This document shows positions 27,122 through 36,775 of a stretch of DNA of 64,000 nt, piece after piece. Made by a program: the position numbers and the translations under genes. The stretch is from Pedobacter cryoconitis. GTDB lineage: Bacteria; Bacteroidota; Bacteroidia; Sphingobacteriales; Sphingobacteriaceae. The DNA is taken from contig NZ_JACHCE010000002.1 of the NCBI RefSeq assembly GCF_014200605.1, positions 921,300 to 985,299 of the forward strand, written 5' to 3'. The number at the start of each line of letters is the position of its first letter. The stretch's first letter is position 1. Below the pieces are notes generated by a model. That model made no database searches, was not told the DNA's origin, and saw only the letters and a list, made by a program, of their open reading frames with translations.

Positions 27122-29521
27122 ATGAAGATATCATATAACTGGCTTAAACAATTCATACAAACTGACCTTAACCCACAGGAGCTTTCACTGATACTGACCA
27201 ATATTGGTCTGGAGGTAGAAAGTCTTGAAAAAGTACAACCGGTGGCAGGCGGTCTGGAAGGATTAGTGATAGGCCATGTGCTTACATGCGTTCAACATTC
27301 CAATGCGGACAAGCTGAGGGTTACTACTGTAAATGTTGGGGCAGCAGAAGCAATACAAGTTGTATGTGGTGCGCCAAACGTAGCAGAAGGCCAGAAAGTT
27401 GTTGTGGCTACTGTTGGTACAACAGTTTATCCGAATGAAGGTGAGCCTTTCAAAATCAATAAATCAAAAATCAGAGGCGAAGTTTCTGAAGGAATGATTT
27501 GTGCGGAAGACGAGATCGGTTTAGGAGGTTCTCATGCCGGTATTATGGTGCTTGCTGAAGATGCAGTTATCGGACAGCCAGCTAAAGACTATTTCAAAAT
27601 GGAAGATGATTACCTTTTTGAAATAGGATTAACGCCAAACAGAGCTGATGCAGCTTCACATTTAGGTGTGGCAAGAGATTTAGCAGCTTACCTGAGAATC
27701 GACTTGAAAATGCCGGAGATTGATTCTTTTAAAACAGCTAATGAAAACCTGACTGTTGCAGTTGAAGTAGCTGACGCTGTTGCCTGCCCTAGATATAGCA
27801 GTGTTTCAATCAGTGGGGTGACAGTTAAGACTTCTCCTGACTGGTTACAGGATAAATTAAAAGTTATCGGCATACGCCCGATTAATAATATAGTAGACAT
27901 TACCAATTATGTACTGCATGGTTTAGGCCAGCCGCTTCATGCTTTTGATGCAGATCAGCTGGCAGGTAATAAGATCATTGTACAAAAGGTTGCTGAAGGA
28001 ACTCCATTTGTAACTCTGGATGGTGTAGAACGTAAATTATCTGCAGAAGATCTGATGATCTGTGATGCAGAGAAACCTGTAACTATTGCCGGGGTTTACG
28101 GAGGTAAGAATTCTGGTGTAAGTGCTGAGACTAAAAATATATTTTTAGAGAGTGCTTATTTCAATTCAGTATCGGTACGTAAAACAGCGAAAAGACATGG
28201 CCTGAAAACTGATGCTTCTTTCCGTTATGAGCGTGGTACTGATCCGGAAATGACAATTACAGCTTTAAAATTTGCTGCACTGTTAATCCAGGAACTGGCG
28301 GGAGGAGAGATATCTTCTGTGATTTCTGATTTATATCCAGAACCAGTTGCTCCTTTTGATGTAGAGGTTACTTATAAAAATATTACCGGACTGATTGGTG
28401 CGGCTATTCCTGATCAGGAAATCAAAGCAATTATTACCTCACTGGGTATTACGGTTGCTGCTGAAACTCCTGAAGGTTTATCTTTAAAAGTTCCAAGCTT
28501 TAAAGTAGATGTTACCCGTGAATGTGATATCACCGAAGAAGTTTTAAGAATCTACGGATATAATAATATTGAGATTCCAGGTAAGATCAATGCTTCACTG
28601 ACATTTTCTGCCAAGCCAGACAGAGAGCAGACACAACATGTGGTTGCTGATATGTTAACAGCTAACGGATATCTTGAAATCTGGTGTAACTCTTTAACTA
28701 AAGGTGTTTATTCTAAAAATGAAGAAGAAGTAGTTAGGATTTTAAACCCTTTAAGTTCAGATCTGAATGTGATGCGTCAGAGTTTGCTGATGCCGGCACT
28801 GGAAAGTGTTGCCTATAATCAGAACAGAAAAAACGGGGATGTTAAATTCTATGAATTTGGCAAAACTTATCATTTGATAAATGAGAAGTATGTTGAACGT
28901 CCAAGATTATTGCTTGTGCTTTCAGGATCTGATCAGACAGAACAATGGAATCAGAAACCTGCTCCGGTAAGTTTCTACAACTTAAAAGCTGCAGTGGATG
29001 CAGTGATCGGCAGATTGGGAATTACAAACTACCAGACTGAGGAAATCAGTGATGAGAACTTTGCTTTCGGATTGAAATATTTCAGAGGGCCACAGCCGAT
29101 TGTAAGTTTTGGTGCGGTAACAGCGGCAGATAAAAAACAGGCGGATGTGGATAAGGATGTTTATTATGCAGACTTTGACTGGGCTTTATTATTGGATATC
29201 GTTAGAAAAAACAAGGTAATCAGTAAAGAAATCCCTAAATACCCTGCAGTAAGAAGAGATCTTTCTATGCTGGTAGATACGGATGTTACTTTTGATACTT
29301 TGAAAACTATAGCTTTCAAAACAGAAAAGAAACTGCTTAAGAATGTTCAGATATTTGATGTCTATGTGGGTGATAAATTACCTGAGAACAAAAAATCTTA
29401 TGCATTGAACTTTACCTTGCAGGATGAGCAGCAGACATTAACTGACAAGCAGATTGATGCAGTTATGCAAAAGATTATAGCTAACTTAGCCCAAAGTGCG
29501 AAAGCAGAGATAAGAAAGTAA
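27122..29521 (+). CDS. pheT: phenylalanyl-tRNA synthetase beta subunit
   Basis: Beta chain of the alpha2-beta2 enzyme that charges tRNA-Phe (799 residues from the ATG at 27122). Domains in order: EMAP-like tRNA-binding OB fold (about 40-150, VIGHVLTCVQHSNADKLRVT), B3/B4 editing domain (about 210-380, with VDITNYVLHGLGQPLHAFDA and LESAYFNSVSVRKTAKRHGL), B5 (about 400-475), the catalytic-like core (about 490-690), and the C-terminal anticodon-binding FDX-ACB fold (YPAVRRDLSMLVDTDVTFDT). The alpha subunit gene pheS is not in the window. Followed closely by the coiled-coil gene and zapA. Confidence 0.98.
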   Translation: MKISYNWLKQFIQTDLNPQELSLILTNIGLEVESLEKVQPVAGGLEGLVIGHVLTCVQHSNADKLRVTTVNVGAAEAIQVVCGAPNVAEGQKVVVATVGTTVYPNEGEPFKINKSKIRGEVSEGMICAEDEIGLGGSHAGIMVLAEDAVIGQPAKDYFKMEDDYLFEIGLTPNRADAASHLGVARDLAAYLRIDLKMPEIDSFKTANENLTVAVEVADAVACPRYSSVSISGVTVKTSPDWLQDKLKVIGIRPINNIVDITNYVLHGLGQPLHAFDADQLAGNKIIVQKVAEGTPFVTLDGVERKLSAEDLMICDAEKPVTIAGVYGGKNSGVSAETKNIFLESAYFNSVSVRKTAKRHGLKTDASFRYERGTDPEMTITALKFAALLIQELAGGEISSVISDLYPEPVAPFDVEVTYKNITGLIGAAIPDQEIKAIITSLGITVAAETPEGLSLKVPSFKVDVTRECDITEEVLRIYGYNNIEIPGKINASLTFSAKPDREQTQHVVADMLTANGYLEIWCNSLTKGVYSKNEEEVVRILNPLSSDLNVMRQSLLMPALESVAYNQNRKNGDVKFYEFGKTYHLINEKYVERPRLLLVLSGSDQTEQWNQKPAPVSFYNLKAAVDAVIGRLGITNYQTEEISDENFAFGLKYFRGPQPIVSFGAVTAADKKQADVDKDVYYADFDWALLLDIVRKNKVISKEIPKYPAVRRDLSMLVDTDVTFDTLKTIAFKTEKKLLKNVQIFDVYVGDKLPENKKSYALNFTLQDEQQTLTDKQIDAVMQKIIANLAQSAKAEIRK

Positions 29522-29575
29522 TTTTATTTGTTACTTTTAGGAATATTATAAATACTATCAATTTTTAAATAAAAG

Positions 29576-29866
29576 ATGTCTTCGGTTGCAGAACAATTAG
29601 ATTCAGTATTACTTAAAGCAGCTCGGCTTATCGAGCTCTGTAATGCATTACAAGAGGAAAATGAGTTGTTAAAGCAGGAGAATTCATCTGTAAAATTAGC
29701 CTTGAATGCTGCTAAAATTAAAAACTCAGATCTTGATGAAAAGATGAGAGTACTTAAATTGGCGAAAAGTATTGAAGGAACAAGCGAAAAGACACTTGAT
29801 ATAAAGCAAAAAATTAACGATTTTGTGCGTGAAATCGATAAATGTGTAGTGTTGCTTAAAAAATAG
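29576..29866 (+). CDS. small coiled-coil protein upstream of zapA
   Basis: A 96-residue soluble protein, almost wholly predicted coiled coil. Heptad-like stretches are RLIELCNALQEENELLKQEN and DEKMRVLKLAKSIEGTSEKT. It lies between pheT and zapA, 31 bp before zapA. Size, coil and position suggest a cell-division partner in the manner of ZapB, but there is no clear sequence identity with ZapB, so this remains a guess. Confidence 0.8.
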   Translation: MSSVAEQLDSVLLKAARLIELCNALQEENELLKQENSSVKLALNAAKIKNSDLDEKMRVLKLAKSIEGTSEKTLDIKQKINDFVREIDKCVVLLKK

Positions 29867-29897
29867 GGATTACACGAAATTGAAACAAAGCTAAGAA

Positions 29898-30188
29898 ATG
29901 GGAGAAATCTCGATAAAAATAACTATCTCGGACCGTATTTATCCTTTAAAAGTGAATATGGAGGAGGAAGAAATTGTAAGGCGGGCAGCCAAAATTATTA
30001 ATGAGCGTATAAAGGACTATCAGGAAAATTATGCGGTCAGAGATAAACAGGATTTGCTATCCATGGCGGTGTTGCATTATGCAACGGCTGTATTAAGGGT
30101 AGAAAATAAAGTGCAGGATCAAGATACTGCGGTAGCTGAAAAAGTTGAAGAATTAGATAGTTTACTGAACGATTTTTTTACCAAATAG
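29898..30188 (+). CDS. zapA: cell division protein ZapA
   Basis: FtsZ-ring-associated protein of 96 residues. The N-terminal beta-hairpin globular part (EISIKITISDRIYPLKVNME, EEEIVRRAAKIINERIKDYQ) and the C-terminal coiled coil (RVENKVQDQDTAVAEKVEEL) fit the ZapA family. It promotes bundling of FtsZ at midcell. It is followed by a structured non-coding stretch that I read as 6S RNA, then rny; the zapA-6S RNA neighbourhood is known in many bacteria. Confidence 0.93.
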   Translation: MGEISIKITISDRIYPLKVNMEEEEIVRRAAKIINERIKDYQENYAVRDKQDLLSMAVLHYATAVLRVENKVQDQDTAVAEKVEELDSLLNDFFTK

Positions 30189-30222
30189 GATCGTCCTTTA
30201 ATTTCAAAAGCGTAATAAAGAT

Positions 30223-30361
30223 TTAACCGTTGTTAAATTTTAGTTTCATTGTTTCGTAATCTTTAAATGCAGGCAGGGTAGCTGGGATCAGCTGCTGTTA
30301 ATCGTTGCATGTATTTAGAGCGGTAAGACAGGGAAATAAAATTTAACAGCGGTTTTTTTTT
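30223..30361 (+). ncRNA. ssrS: probable 6S RNA
   Basis: Non-coding stretch that folds into one long arm. The closing stem pairs about 30225-30242 with 30337-30354 (core TGTTAAATTTTA with its complement, about 17 bp) and ends in a T-run, so it doubles as a terminator. The tip is a hairpin from ATGCA (30267-30271) to TGCAT (30306-30310) with inner AGCTG/CAGCT. Between them lies a large, largely unpaired bubble. Closing stem, bubble and apical arm are the 6S layout that mimics an open promoter and binds RNA polymerase. The place after zapA is a typical 6S site. No covariance search was possible. Confidence 0.6.
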
Positions 30362-30449
30362 AAGTTAAAATTGAACAATGGTAATGAGAGGCTTGCATGA
30401 GCATACAGGATTAAGTGATGTTTATGCACGTTTATATATATAAATTAAA

Positions 30450-32012
30450 ATGGAAATAATAGGAATAATTGGATATGTACTGGCCAGCTTAGTTGTTGGT
30501 ATACTGGTGGGCAGATATTTACTGCGCAGCCTGTTAAAAAAACAGGAGATTGCAGCACAGTCAAAGGTGAAGAAAATTTTAAAAGAGGCTGAAAGTAACG
30601 CTGAGATTTTAAAGAAAGACAGATTACTGGAAGCAAAAGAGAAGTTTCTGCAATTAAAAACTGAGCATGAGCAGGAAGTAAACGCTAAAAATAATCAGGT
30701 AAACCAACGTGAAAATGCGATTAAACAGAAAGAACAATCTGTAAACCAGCGTCTGGAAAACATGAACCGCAAGGAACAGGAACTGGATAACAGCAAGAAA
30801 AACCTGGAGAAACAGACTGATATTGCCATTAAAAAACAAGAAGAAGTTGACTTGCTGAAAAATCAGCATGTGAAGCAACTGGAAACAATCGCAGGATTAA
30901 GTGCTGAAGAAGCAAAAAACCAGTTGGTTGAAAATATGAAACAGGAGGCCAGAACGCAGGCAATGATCCAGGTAAAGGATATCGTTGACGAGGCCAGGCT
31001 TACTGCAACTAAAGAAGCTAAAAAAGTCGTGATCCAAACCATACAGCGTACTGCTGTTGAAGCGGCAATTGAAAATACGGTATCTATCTTTCATATTGAA
31101 AGTGATGAGATCAAAGGTCGTGTAATTGGACGTGAAGGAAGAAATATCCGTGCGCTTGAAGCTGCTACCGGTATTGAGATTATTGTGGATGATACTCCTG
31201 AGGCGATTATCCTTTCAGGTTTTGATCCGGTAAGAAGAGAGATCGCCCGTTTAGCTTTACACCGTCTGGTAACTGACGGACGTATCCACCCTGCACGTAT
31301 TGAAGAGGTGGTTGCTAAAACCAAAAAACAAATTGAAGATGAGATTGTCGAAATCGGTGAACGTACAGTAATCGATTTAGGTATTCACGGTCTGCACCCT
31401 GAGTTAATCAGAATGGTTGGACGTATGCGTTACCGTTCTTCTTATGGACAGAACTTATTACATCACTCCCGTGAGGTAGCTAACTTCTGTGCAACAATGG
31501 CAGCAGAATTAGGCTTGAATGCTAAAATGGCTAAACGTGCAGGATTACTTCACGATATAGGGAAAGTGCCTGATGATAACCCTGAATTGCCTCACGCTAT
31601 TTTAGGTATGCAGCTTGCAGAGAAGTATAAAGAACATCCTGAAATTTGTAATGCTATCGGTGCCCACCATGATGAAATCGAGATGACTTCTATGATCTCA
31701 CCGATCATACAGGCTTGTGATGCAATTTCTGGTGCCCGTCCTGGTGCAAGGCGTGAAGTAGTTGAAAGTTATATCAAACGTTTAAAGGAATTAGAAGAGC
31801 TTGCGCTTTCTTATCCTGGTGTTGAGAAGACTTTTGCTATCCAGGCTGGTAGAGAATTAAGAGTTGTAGTTGAAAGTGAAAGAGTAACGGATCAGCAGGC
31901 TGAATTATTAGCGGCAGATATCTCTAACCGTATCCAGACTGAAATGACTTACCCGGGTCAGATTAAAGTTACTGTGATCAGAGAGACCCGTTCGGTTGCC
32001 TTTGCTAAATAA
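30450..32012 (+). CDS. rny: ribonuclease Y
   Basis: Membrane-anchored endoribonuclease that starts mRNA decay (520 residues). N-terminal membrane segment (about 3-22, [19 protein letters not shown]), a long charged coiled coil (about 28-180), a KH RNA-binding domain (about 205-270, [20 protein letters not shown]), and an HD phosphohydrolase domain (about 330-430) with the metal site in [14 protein letters not shown] and [10 protein letters not shown]. The end ETRSVAFAK is typical. Followed by a terminator. Confidence 0.97.
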   Translation: MEIIGIIGYVLASLVVGILVGRYLLRSLLKKQEIAAQSKVKKILKEAESNAEILKKDRLLEAKEKFLQLKTEHEQEVNAKNNQVNQRENAIKQKEQSVNQRLENMNRKEQELDNSKKNLEKQTDIAIKKQEEVDLLKNQHVKQLETIAGLSAEEAKNQLVENMKQEARTQAMIQVKDIVDEARLTATKEAKKVVIQTIQRTAVEAAIENTVSIFHIESDEIKGRVIGREGRNIRALEAATGIEIIVDDTPEAIILSGFDPVRREIARLALHRLVTDGRIHPARIEEVVAKTKKQIEDEIVEIGERTVIDLGIHGLHPELIRMVGRMRYRSSYGQNLLHHSREVANFCATMAAELGLNAKMAKRAGLLHDIGKVPDDNPELPHAILGMQLAEKYKEHPEICNAIGAHHDEIEMTSMISPIIQACDAISGARPGARREVVESYIKRLKELEELALSYPGVEKTFAIQAGRELRVVVESERVTDQQAELLAADISNRIQTEMTYPGQIKVTVIRETRSVAFAK

Positions 32013-32033
32013 TCTAAAAAAAATATACTGATG

Positions 32034-32063
32034 AAGCGATAGATTATTCTATCGCTTTTTTTA
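32034..32063 (+). terminator. intrinsic terminator of rny
   Basis: A 9-bp stem (AAGCGATAG at 32034-32042 with its complement at 32049-32057), a 6-base loop and a T-rich tail, starting 21 bases after the rny stop. Confidence 0.8.
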
Positions 32064-32073
32064 TTTTTATAGT

Positions 32074-32598
32074 ATGAAGAAACAGAAATCCCCGGTGGGA
32101 AAATTGGAGCATAAGAAAGAAGTAGATATTCTGTTTGATACCTACTCAGAAAGTCATCAGAATCCATCTAACGAGCTGATTCATTGGGTCTGTGTACCTT
32201 TAATCGTATTTAGTATATTGGGCCTGATCTGGTCTATCCCTTTTCCTTATCTGGGTTTTCTGGGAAAATATAATGGCTTTGTGAACTGGGCTTCTTTTTT
32301 AATTGCCTTTTCTGGGTATTATTATTACCGTCTTTCGCCTGTACTTTCTTATATGATGATCCTGCTGATCTTCGCAGCTGCATTTGTTATTGTACAGCTG
32401 GAGAAGTGGGCACTGGCAGGCGGACCTGCACTTTGGCTGGTTTGTGCGGTGATTTTTGTACTCTCCTGGATTGGTCAGTTCATTGGACACAAAATAGAAG
32501 GTAAAAAGCCCTCATTTTTACAGGATGTTAAATTTCTGTTAATCGGACCAATCTGGTTGTTACATTTCATCTGTCTTAAGGTTGGATTGAAATATTAA
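32074..32598 (+). CDS. Mpo1/DUF962-family membrane protein
   Basis: A 174-residue membrane protein with four hydrophobic helices (about 38-58, 70-87, 90-110, 120-140). Conserved His residues typical of the Mpo1-like family are present: YSESHQNPSNELIHWVCVPL near the N-terminus and GHKIEGKKPSFLQDVKFLLI near the C-terminus. In yeast, Mpo1 is an iron-dependent dioxygenase that shortens 2-hydroxy fatty acids; bacterial members are little studied. Start ATG at 32074, just after the rny terminator. Confidence 0.85.
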   Translation: MKKQKSPVGKLEHKKEVDILFDTYSESHQNPSNELIHWVCVPLIVFSILGLIWSIPFPYLGFLGKYNGFVNWASFLIAFSGYYYYRLSPVLSYMMILLIFAAAFVIVQLEKWALAGGPALWLVCAVIFVLSWIGQFIGHKIEGKKPSFLQDVKFLLIGPIWLLHFICLKVGLKY

Positions 32599-32949
32599 CT
32601 CTACACGTTTTAGTTAACTGGCTATGCCAGTGTTAGTCTGGAAGGTTAAAAAGGAAGCCGCTGAGTAATCACTCAGCGGCTTCCTTTTTACGATATATTC
32701 GGATTTGTAGCGACTTAACGTAATCTTAATATTGAGGAAATATTATTTTAAGGCTTACAGGGAGCCTGGCGAAATATTATTTAGCCTCTGTATGCTGGTT
32801 TTAGCGTTTTAACAAGGCATTTTAATACGGTTTTAATCTTTTTTTAATTCATCTATAATTTGATATTAACTGATTGGCTCGTTAATGTGAAATTAATATT
32901 AACGTCACATTGCTCACCTAGTTTTACAAAAAAAACAGAAGCAAGAAAA
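32599..32949. other. intergenic region before the Oar-like receptor
   Basis: About 350 bases. It holds a perfect 19-bp hairpin at 32648-32689 and then an AT-rich stretch that must contain the promoter of the receptor gene. No clear -33/-7 pair found and no other feature. Confidence 0.5.
32648..32689. terminator. strong two-way terminator
   Basis: A perfect 19-bp stem (32648-32666 with 32671-32689, core GGAAGCCGCTGAGT) closed by the loop AATC. A5 on the left and T5 on the right make it active in both directions. It ends the Mpo1-like transcript. Confidence 0.8.
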
Positions 32950-35900
32950 ATGAAAAAATTTCTAACAATTAATCTCTCCTGCGTAATGCTAACCTTCCTC
33001 CTTTTTATGGGGTTAGGTGTGAGCGCGCAGGTAACGACATCAAGCGTTAACGGTAAAATTAAAGATGCGAAGGGACAGACCATTCCTGGAGCAAGTGTTT
33101 TAGTGTTACACGTTCCTACTGGAACTAAATATGGTGCAGTTACAGGATCTGATGGATATTTCCGTATTAATAACTTAAATCCTGGAGGACCTTACAAAAT
33201 CACAGTTACTTATGTAGGTTACAACAAACAGGAAAAAGAAATCAACAGCCTTGGTTTAGGTATCGATCAGCGTATGGACTTCACTTTAACAGATGAAGGA
33301 CAACAACTGAGTGAGGTTACTGTTAAAGGTAGAAAAGGTGGTGTTAAAGTTGGTGCAGGTACACAGATCGGCGAAGAGCAGATCAAAAACATGCCTACAG
33401 TTAGCAGAAGCTTAACGGATTTAACCCGTACTACGCCACAAGGTAGCAAGGACAACTCTTTTATGGGTACCAACTTCAGATACAACAACGTAACTATTGA
33501 TGGTGCTATTAATAATGATGCTATTGGTTTCAGTCCTTCATTAGGGGGGCAGAGTGGAAGTTCTGGTATGCCAGGTAGCAGTACAAGAACAAACCCGGTA
33601 TCAATTGATGCGATTCAGGATGTTCAGGTATTATTAGCTCCTTACGATGTTAAGATTGGTAACTTTACTGGTGGTAGTGTGAATGCGGTAACGCGTTCTG
33701 GTACAAATGATGTATCGGGATCTGTTTATGGTTATGGCCGTAATGCAAGTTTGATTGGTAACAACAAAACTGGTGATGGTTCAAAAGAGCCTTCTGCTTT
33801 CCATGATTACCAGACTGGTTTCAGATTAGGTTTCCCGATTATTAAAAATAAATTATTCTTCTTTACCAATGAGGAGATCACCCGTCGTCAGGATCCTGTG
33901 ATCTTAGGAGCTGGTTCTCCTGATATGAAAGTTCTTACTTTAGATCAGGCGCAGCAGATATCTGATTTGATGAAAAACAAATATGGTATTGATGCCGGTG
34001 CATTTAAAGCTACCGATAACTATTCAATCTATGCCAGATCAAATAAGTTCTTTAACCGTGTAGATTGGAATATCGATGATAAAAATCAATTGACTATCCG
34101 TAACAACACGATTACTTCTGAAGCGACTAACTTAGAACGTGACCAGTCAAACTTCAGATTTGGTGGTATTGATTATAAACAAACAAATAACCAGAGTTCA
34201 ACTGTTGCTGAATTAAAAAGCAGAATCAACAATGATATGTCGAACAGTTTAGTAGTTGGTTATTCAAATATTCATGATTTTAGAACACCAACGTCTAACC
34301 CTGCATTACCTCAAATTGAGATCGGCGGAGCAAATGGTGGAACGATATTTTTAGGTACTGACCGTGAAGCCAGTATCTTCAACATGAAACAAAAGACTCT
34401 TGAATTTACAGATAACTTTACTTTAACTAAAGGAAAACACACATTTACTTTTGGTACACACAATGAGTTATATAATATTACTTATGGTTTCGTGAATTCA
34501 TGGAACGGCCGTGTAGCTTATGCCAATATACCTGACTTCTTAGCAGGTGTTCCTAGTCGTGTTCGTACTAACTACAATTATGCTGATAATTCAAGGGATA
34601 ACATTATGGCTAACCCACCAGCACAATTCAAGTTAAATATGTACAGTGTTTATGGTGAAGATCAATGGCAGGTAACTGATCGTTTCAAACTAACTTACGG
34701 TTTGAGATTTGATTTAGCTGATATGCCAAACAAACAACCTTTAAGTTCAAAAACTACTGGTGCACCAGTTGATCCTAATTATGGTACTACTTTTACTTAC
34801 ACTCAGCCAAGCCAGATTAAAAATAGCTTCTTTGGACAGGTCCAAGTTTCTCCTCGTGTTGGATTTAACTTCGATGTGTTAGGCGATCAAAGTCTGATCA
34901 TGCGTGGTGGTAGTGGTTTATTTACTGGTAGAGTTCCTTTTGCATGGTTAGGTTATGCTTATTATAATAATGGGGTAACTTATGGTGCATATGATAATAA
35001 ATCAAGTCAAGTTGCATTTGCTCCTGGAAGCGATCCTATCAGAGATGCGTTGACTGGTAATGGTGAAGCTGGATTTGTTTCTAAACAAGTAGATAAAAAT
35101 GGTAAGCCAATCAATGTAAGTGATGCAAATGGTCAAACTCAGGTAGATTTAATTGATAACAATTTCAAAATGCCAAAAACATGGAGAACAAGTTTAGCTT
35201 TCGATTATAAAACTGAGAATCAGTGGAAATTTACTGTAGAAGGTATTTATACTAAGGTTATCAATGATTTGAAATTCCAACAGATCAATATTACAGATAA
35301 ACCTACATATTTAGTCTATGACACTCAACATCAGCAACCAATTTACAATGCTAGTAACACGAATAATCCGTTATACACTAACGCATACTTATTGTCTAAT
35401 ACAAGTAAAGGTTACCGTTACAGTATAACGGGTCAGGTTTCTAAATCCTTCCCTTTTGGTTTAGATGTGATGGCTGCTTATACTTATGGACAGTCTAAAG
35501 ATGTGACCAATGGTATCAGAAACTCAATGGAATCTAACTGGCAGTTGAACCAGGCTTTAAGCCCAAACAATCCTCAGTTAGCTAACTCTAACTTTGATAT
35601 CCGTAACCGTATCGTATCTACTGTTAACTATAGATTTGCATGGGATAAAGCGAATAAATATGTGTCGAGTTTCTCTCTGTTCTATAGCGCACAGTCTGGT
35701 TCTCCATACTCATATGGATTCCTGAATACTACAATCAACGGAACAGGTCAGAACGTAAGTTTAGCTTATATTCCTAAAGCGGGCGAAACTATTAACTTCT
35801 TTAAAGATATCGCAGCAGTTCCACCAAGTGGTACATCTGCAGGATCTCCGGCAATTTCTGCAGCGACACAAGCAGCAGCTTTTGATTCTTATATTGATGG

Positions 35901-36279
35901 TGATAAATATCTTAAAACAAGAAGAGGTAATTTCACTGAAAGAAATGCAGCGCGTACTCCATGGAATACACAACTTGATTTCCGTTTTACTCAGGATATC
36001 AGAATCATAGAAAACGGTAAACATAAACATACTTTAACGTTCACTTATGATATTGTTAACTTGACTAACTTGTTAAACAAAAACTGGGGAGTTCAGTATT
36101 TCTCTCCTAATACGTATAACTCAATGGCAAGTATTGGTCTGAGCCCTGTTAAAGGTGCTGCAGGTAACGCTACTACTTACCCTACTTATACCTTCAATAA
36201 GGATAATGCAAGTAACTACTCAAAAGACTTCTTTGCTTCAAGATTCCAAATGCAATTTGGCTTGAGATATAGCTTCTAA
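32950..36279 (+). CDS. Oar-like TonB-dependent outer-membrane receptor
   Basis: A large outer-membrane beta-barrel (1109 residues from the ATG at 32950). The frame is open upstream to 32860, but the later ATG begins a clear signal peptide (KKFLTINLSCVMLTFLLFMG ending near VSAQ). A carboxypeptidase-regulatory-like domain follows (about 27-115, GKIKDAKGQTIPGASVLVL). Then come the plug (about 130-230, with RYNNVTIDGAINND, IDAIQDVQVLLAPYDVKIGN and the Oar hallmark FTGGSVNAVTRSGTNDVSG) and the barrel, ending in RFQMQFGLRYSF with terminal Phe. This resembles Myxococcus Oar, linked to protein or signal export/import. No SusD partner is next to it; the gene is monocistronic. Confidence 0.95.
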   Translation: MKKFLTINLSCVMLTFLLFMGLGVSAQVTTSSVNGKIKDAKGQTIPGASVLVLHVPTGTKYGAVTGSDGYFRINNLNPGGPYKITVTYVGYNKQEKEINSLGLGIDQRMDFTLTDEGQQLSEVTVKGRKGGVKVGAGTQIGEEQIKNMPTVSRSLTDLTRTTPQGSKDNSFMGTNFRYNNVTIDGAINNDAIGFSPSLGGQSGSSGMPGSSTRTNPVSIDAIQDVQVLLAPYDVKIGNFTGGSVNAVTRSGTNDVSGSVYGYGRNASLIGNNKTGDGSKEPSAFHDYQTGFRLGFPIIKNKLFFFTNEEITRRQDPVILGAGSPDMKVLTLDQAQQISDLMKNKYGIDAGAFKATDNYSIYARSNKFFNRVDWNIDDKNQLTIRNNTITSEATNLERDQSNFRFGGIDYKQTNNQSSTVAELKSRINNDMSNSLVVGYSNIHDFRTPTSNPALPQIEIGGANGGTIFLGTDREASIFNMKQKTLEFTDNFTLTKGKHTFTFGTHNELYNITYGFVNSWNGRVAYANIPDFLAGVPSRVRTNYNYADNSRDNIMANPPAQFKLNMYSVYGEDQWQVTDRFKLTYGLRFDLADMPNKQPLSSKTTGAPVDPNYGTTFTYTQPSQIKNSFFGQVQVSPRVGFNFDVLGDQSLIMRGGSGLFTGRVPFAWLGYAYYNNGVTYGAYDNKSSQVAFAPGSDPIRDALTGNGEAGFVSKQVDKNGKPINVSDANGQTQVDLIDNNFKMPKTWRTSLAFDYKTENQWKFTVEGIYTKVINDLKFQQINITDKPTYLVYDTQHQQPIYNASNTNNPLYTNAYLLSNTSKGYRYSITGQVSKSFPFGLDVMAAYTYGQSKDVTNGIRNSMESNWQLNQALSPNNPQLANSNFDIRNRIVSTVNYRFAWDKANKYVSSFSLFYSAQSGSPYSYGFLNTTINGTGQNVSLAYIPKAGETINFFKDIAAVPPSGTSAGSPAISAATQAAAFDSYIDGDKYLKTRRGNFTERNAARTPWNTQLDFRFTQDIRIIENGKHKHTLTFTYDIVNLTNLLNKNWGVQYFSPNTYNSMASIGLSPVKGAAGNATTYPTYTFNKDNASNYSKDFFASRFQMQFGLRYSF

Positions 36280-36308
36280 TAAATACTCTCTTTGAAGAGA
36301 ACATAATT

Positions 36309-36346
36309 AAAACCCCTTATCTATTTATTTAGATAAGGGGTTTTTT
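36309..36346 (+). terminator. intrinsic terminator of the Oar-like gene
   Basis: A 15-bp stem (36309-36323 with 36330-36344, core CCCCTTATCTA) with loop TTATTT and a T-run, 30 bases after the stop. Confidence 0.85.
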
Positions 36347-36382
36347 GTTTATTCAGTTTTAAAATCAAATTGATTTAAAGAA

Positions 36383-36679
36383 TTAGCTCGCTGAAATGAT
36401 TTCTGCGATATCATAATCTATTCCAAAATAGACATGTATTAAATGATTTCTGGTTGAATTGATCTTTCTCCACTCAATATCAGGATATAGTGTTTTGAAT
36501 TCAGGATCAACTTTTGCGCTTGCTTCGCCAATTATTTCTAAGCTTCTGACAATTGCTCTTGATAAAATAGGATCATTAATTACACTTTCCTTGTTTTTTC
36601 CATTTGTTGAATTAATTACAAAGGAGGTTTCTTAAAGAATATGCTTGAGTAATTTAATGTTAGAGGGGGTACATAATTC
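36383..36679 (-). pseudogene. decayed HepT-like (DUF86) HEPN toxin gene
   Basis: On the minus strand an open frame of 82 codons (36631 to the stop at 36383) reads like the body of a HepT/DUF86 protein: DPILSRAIVRSLEIIGEASA, FKTLYPDIEWRKI, and the HEPN catalytic motif RNHLIHVYF (Arg-x4-His-x-Tyr). Reading through an in-frame TAA at 36632-36634 restores the expected N-terminal helix (NIKLLKHIL, stop, ETSFVINSTNGKN). No ATG, GTG or TTG sits at the expected start. So the gene has lost its start and gained a stop. HepT is normally paired with a MntA antitoxin nucleotidyltransferase, and I see none beside it. The rest of the gap (36280-36775) holds only a terminator. Confidence 0.72.
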
Positions 36680-36775
36680 AGGCTGTTGAAATCGGTCCTT
36701 ATCCCTCAAAATCTGCTATATTAGACCCGAAATGATGATTTATTCATCTGATAGAAAGATATAGTCACGGAATTT

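Noticed and set aside
32615-32640. Similarity between ACTGGCTATGCCAG here and CTGGCTACGCCGG at 17648-17660 as a dispersed repeat
   Set aside because: Only about 13 bases with mismatches, too short to call a repeat family from one window.
32860-32949. 30-codon N-terminal extension of the Oar-like receptor
   Set aside because: The ATG at 32950 starts a textbook signal peptide; the extension would bury it.
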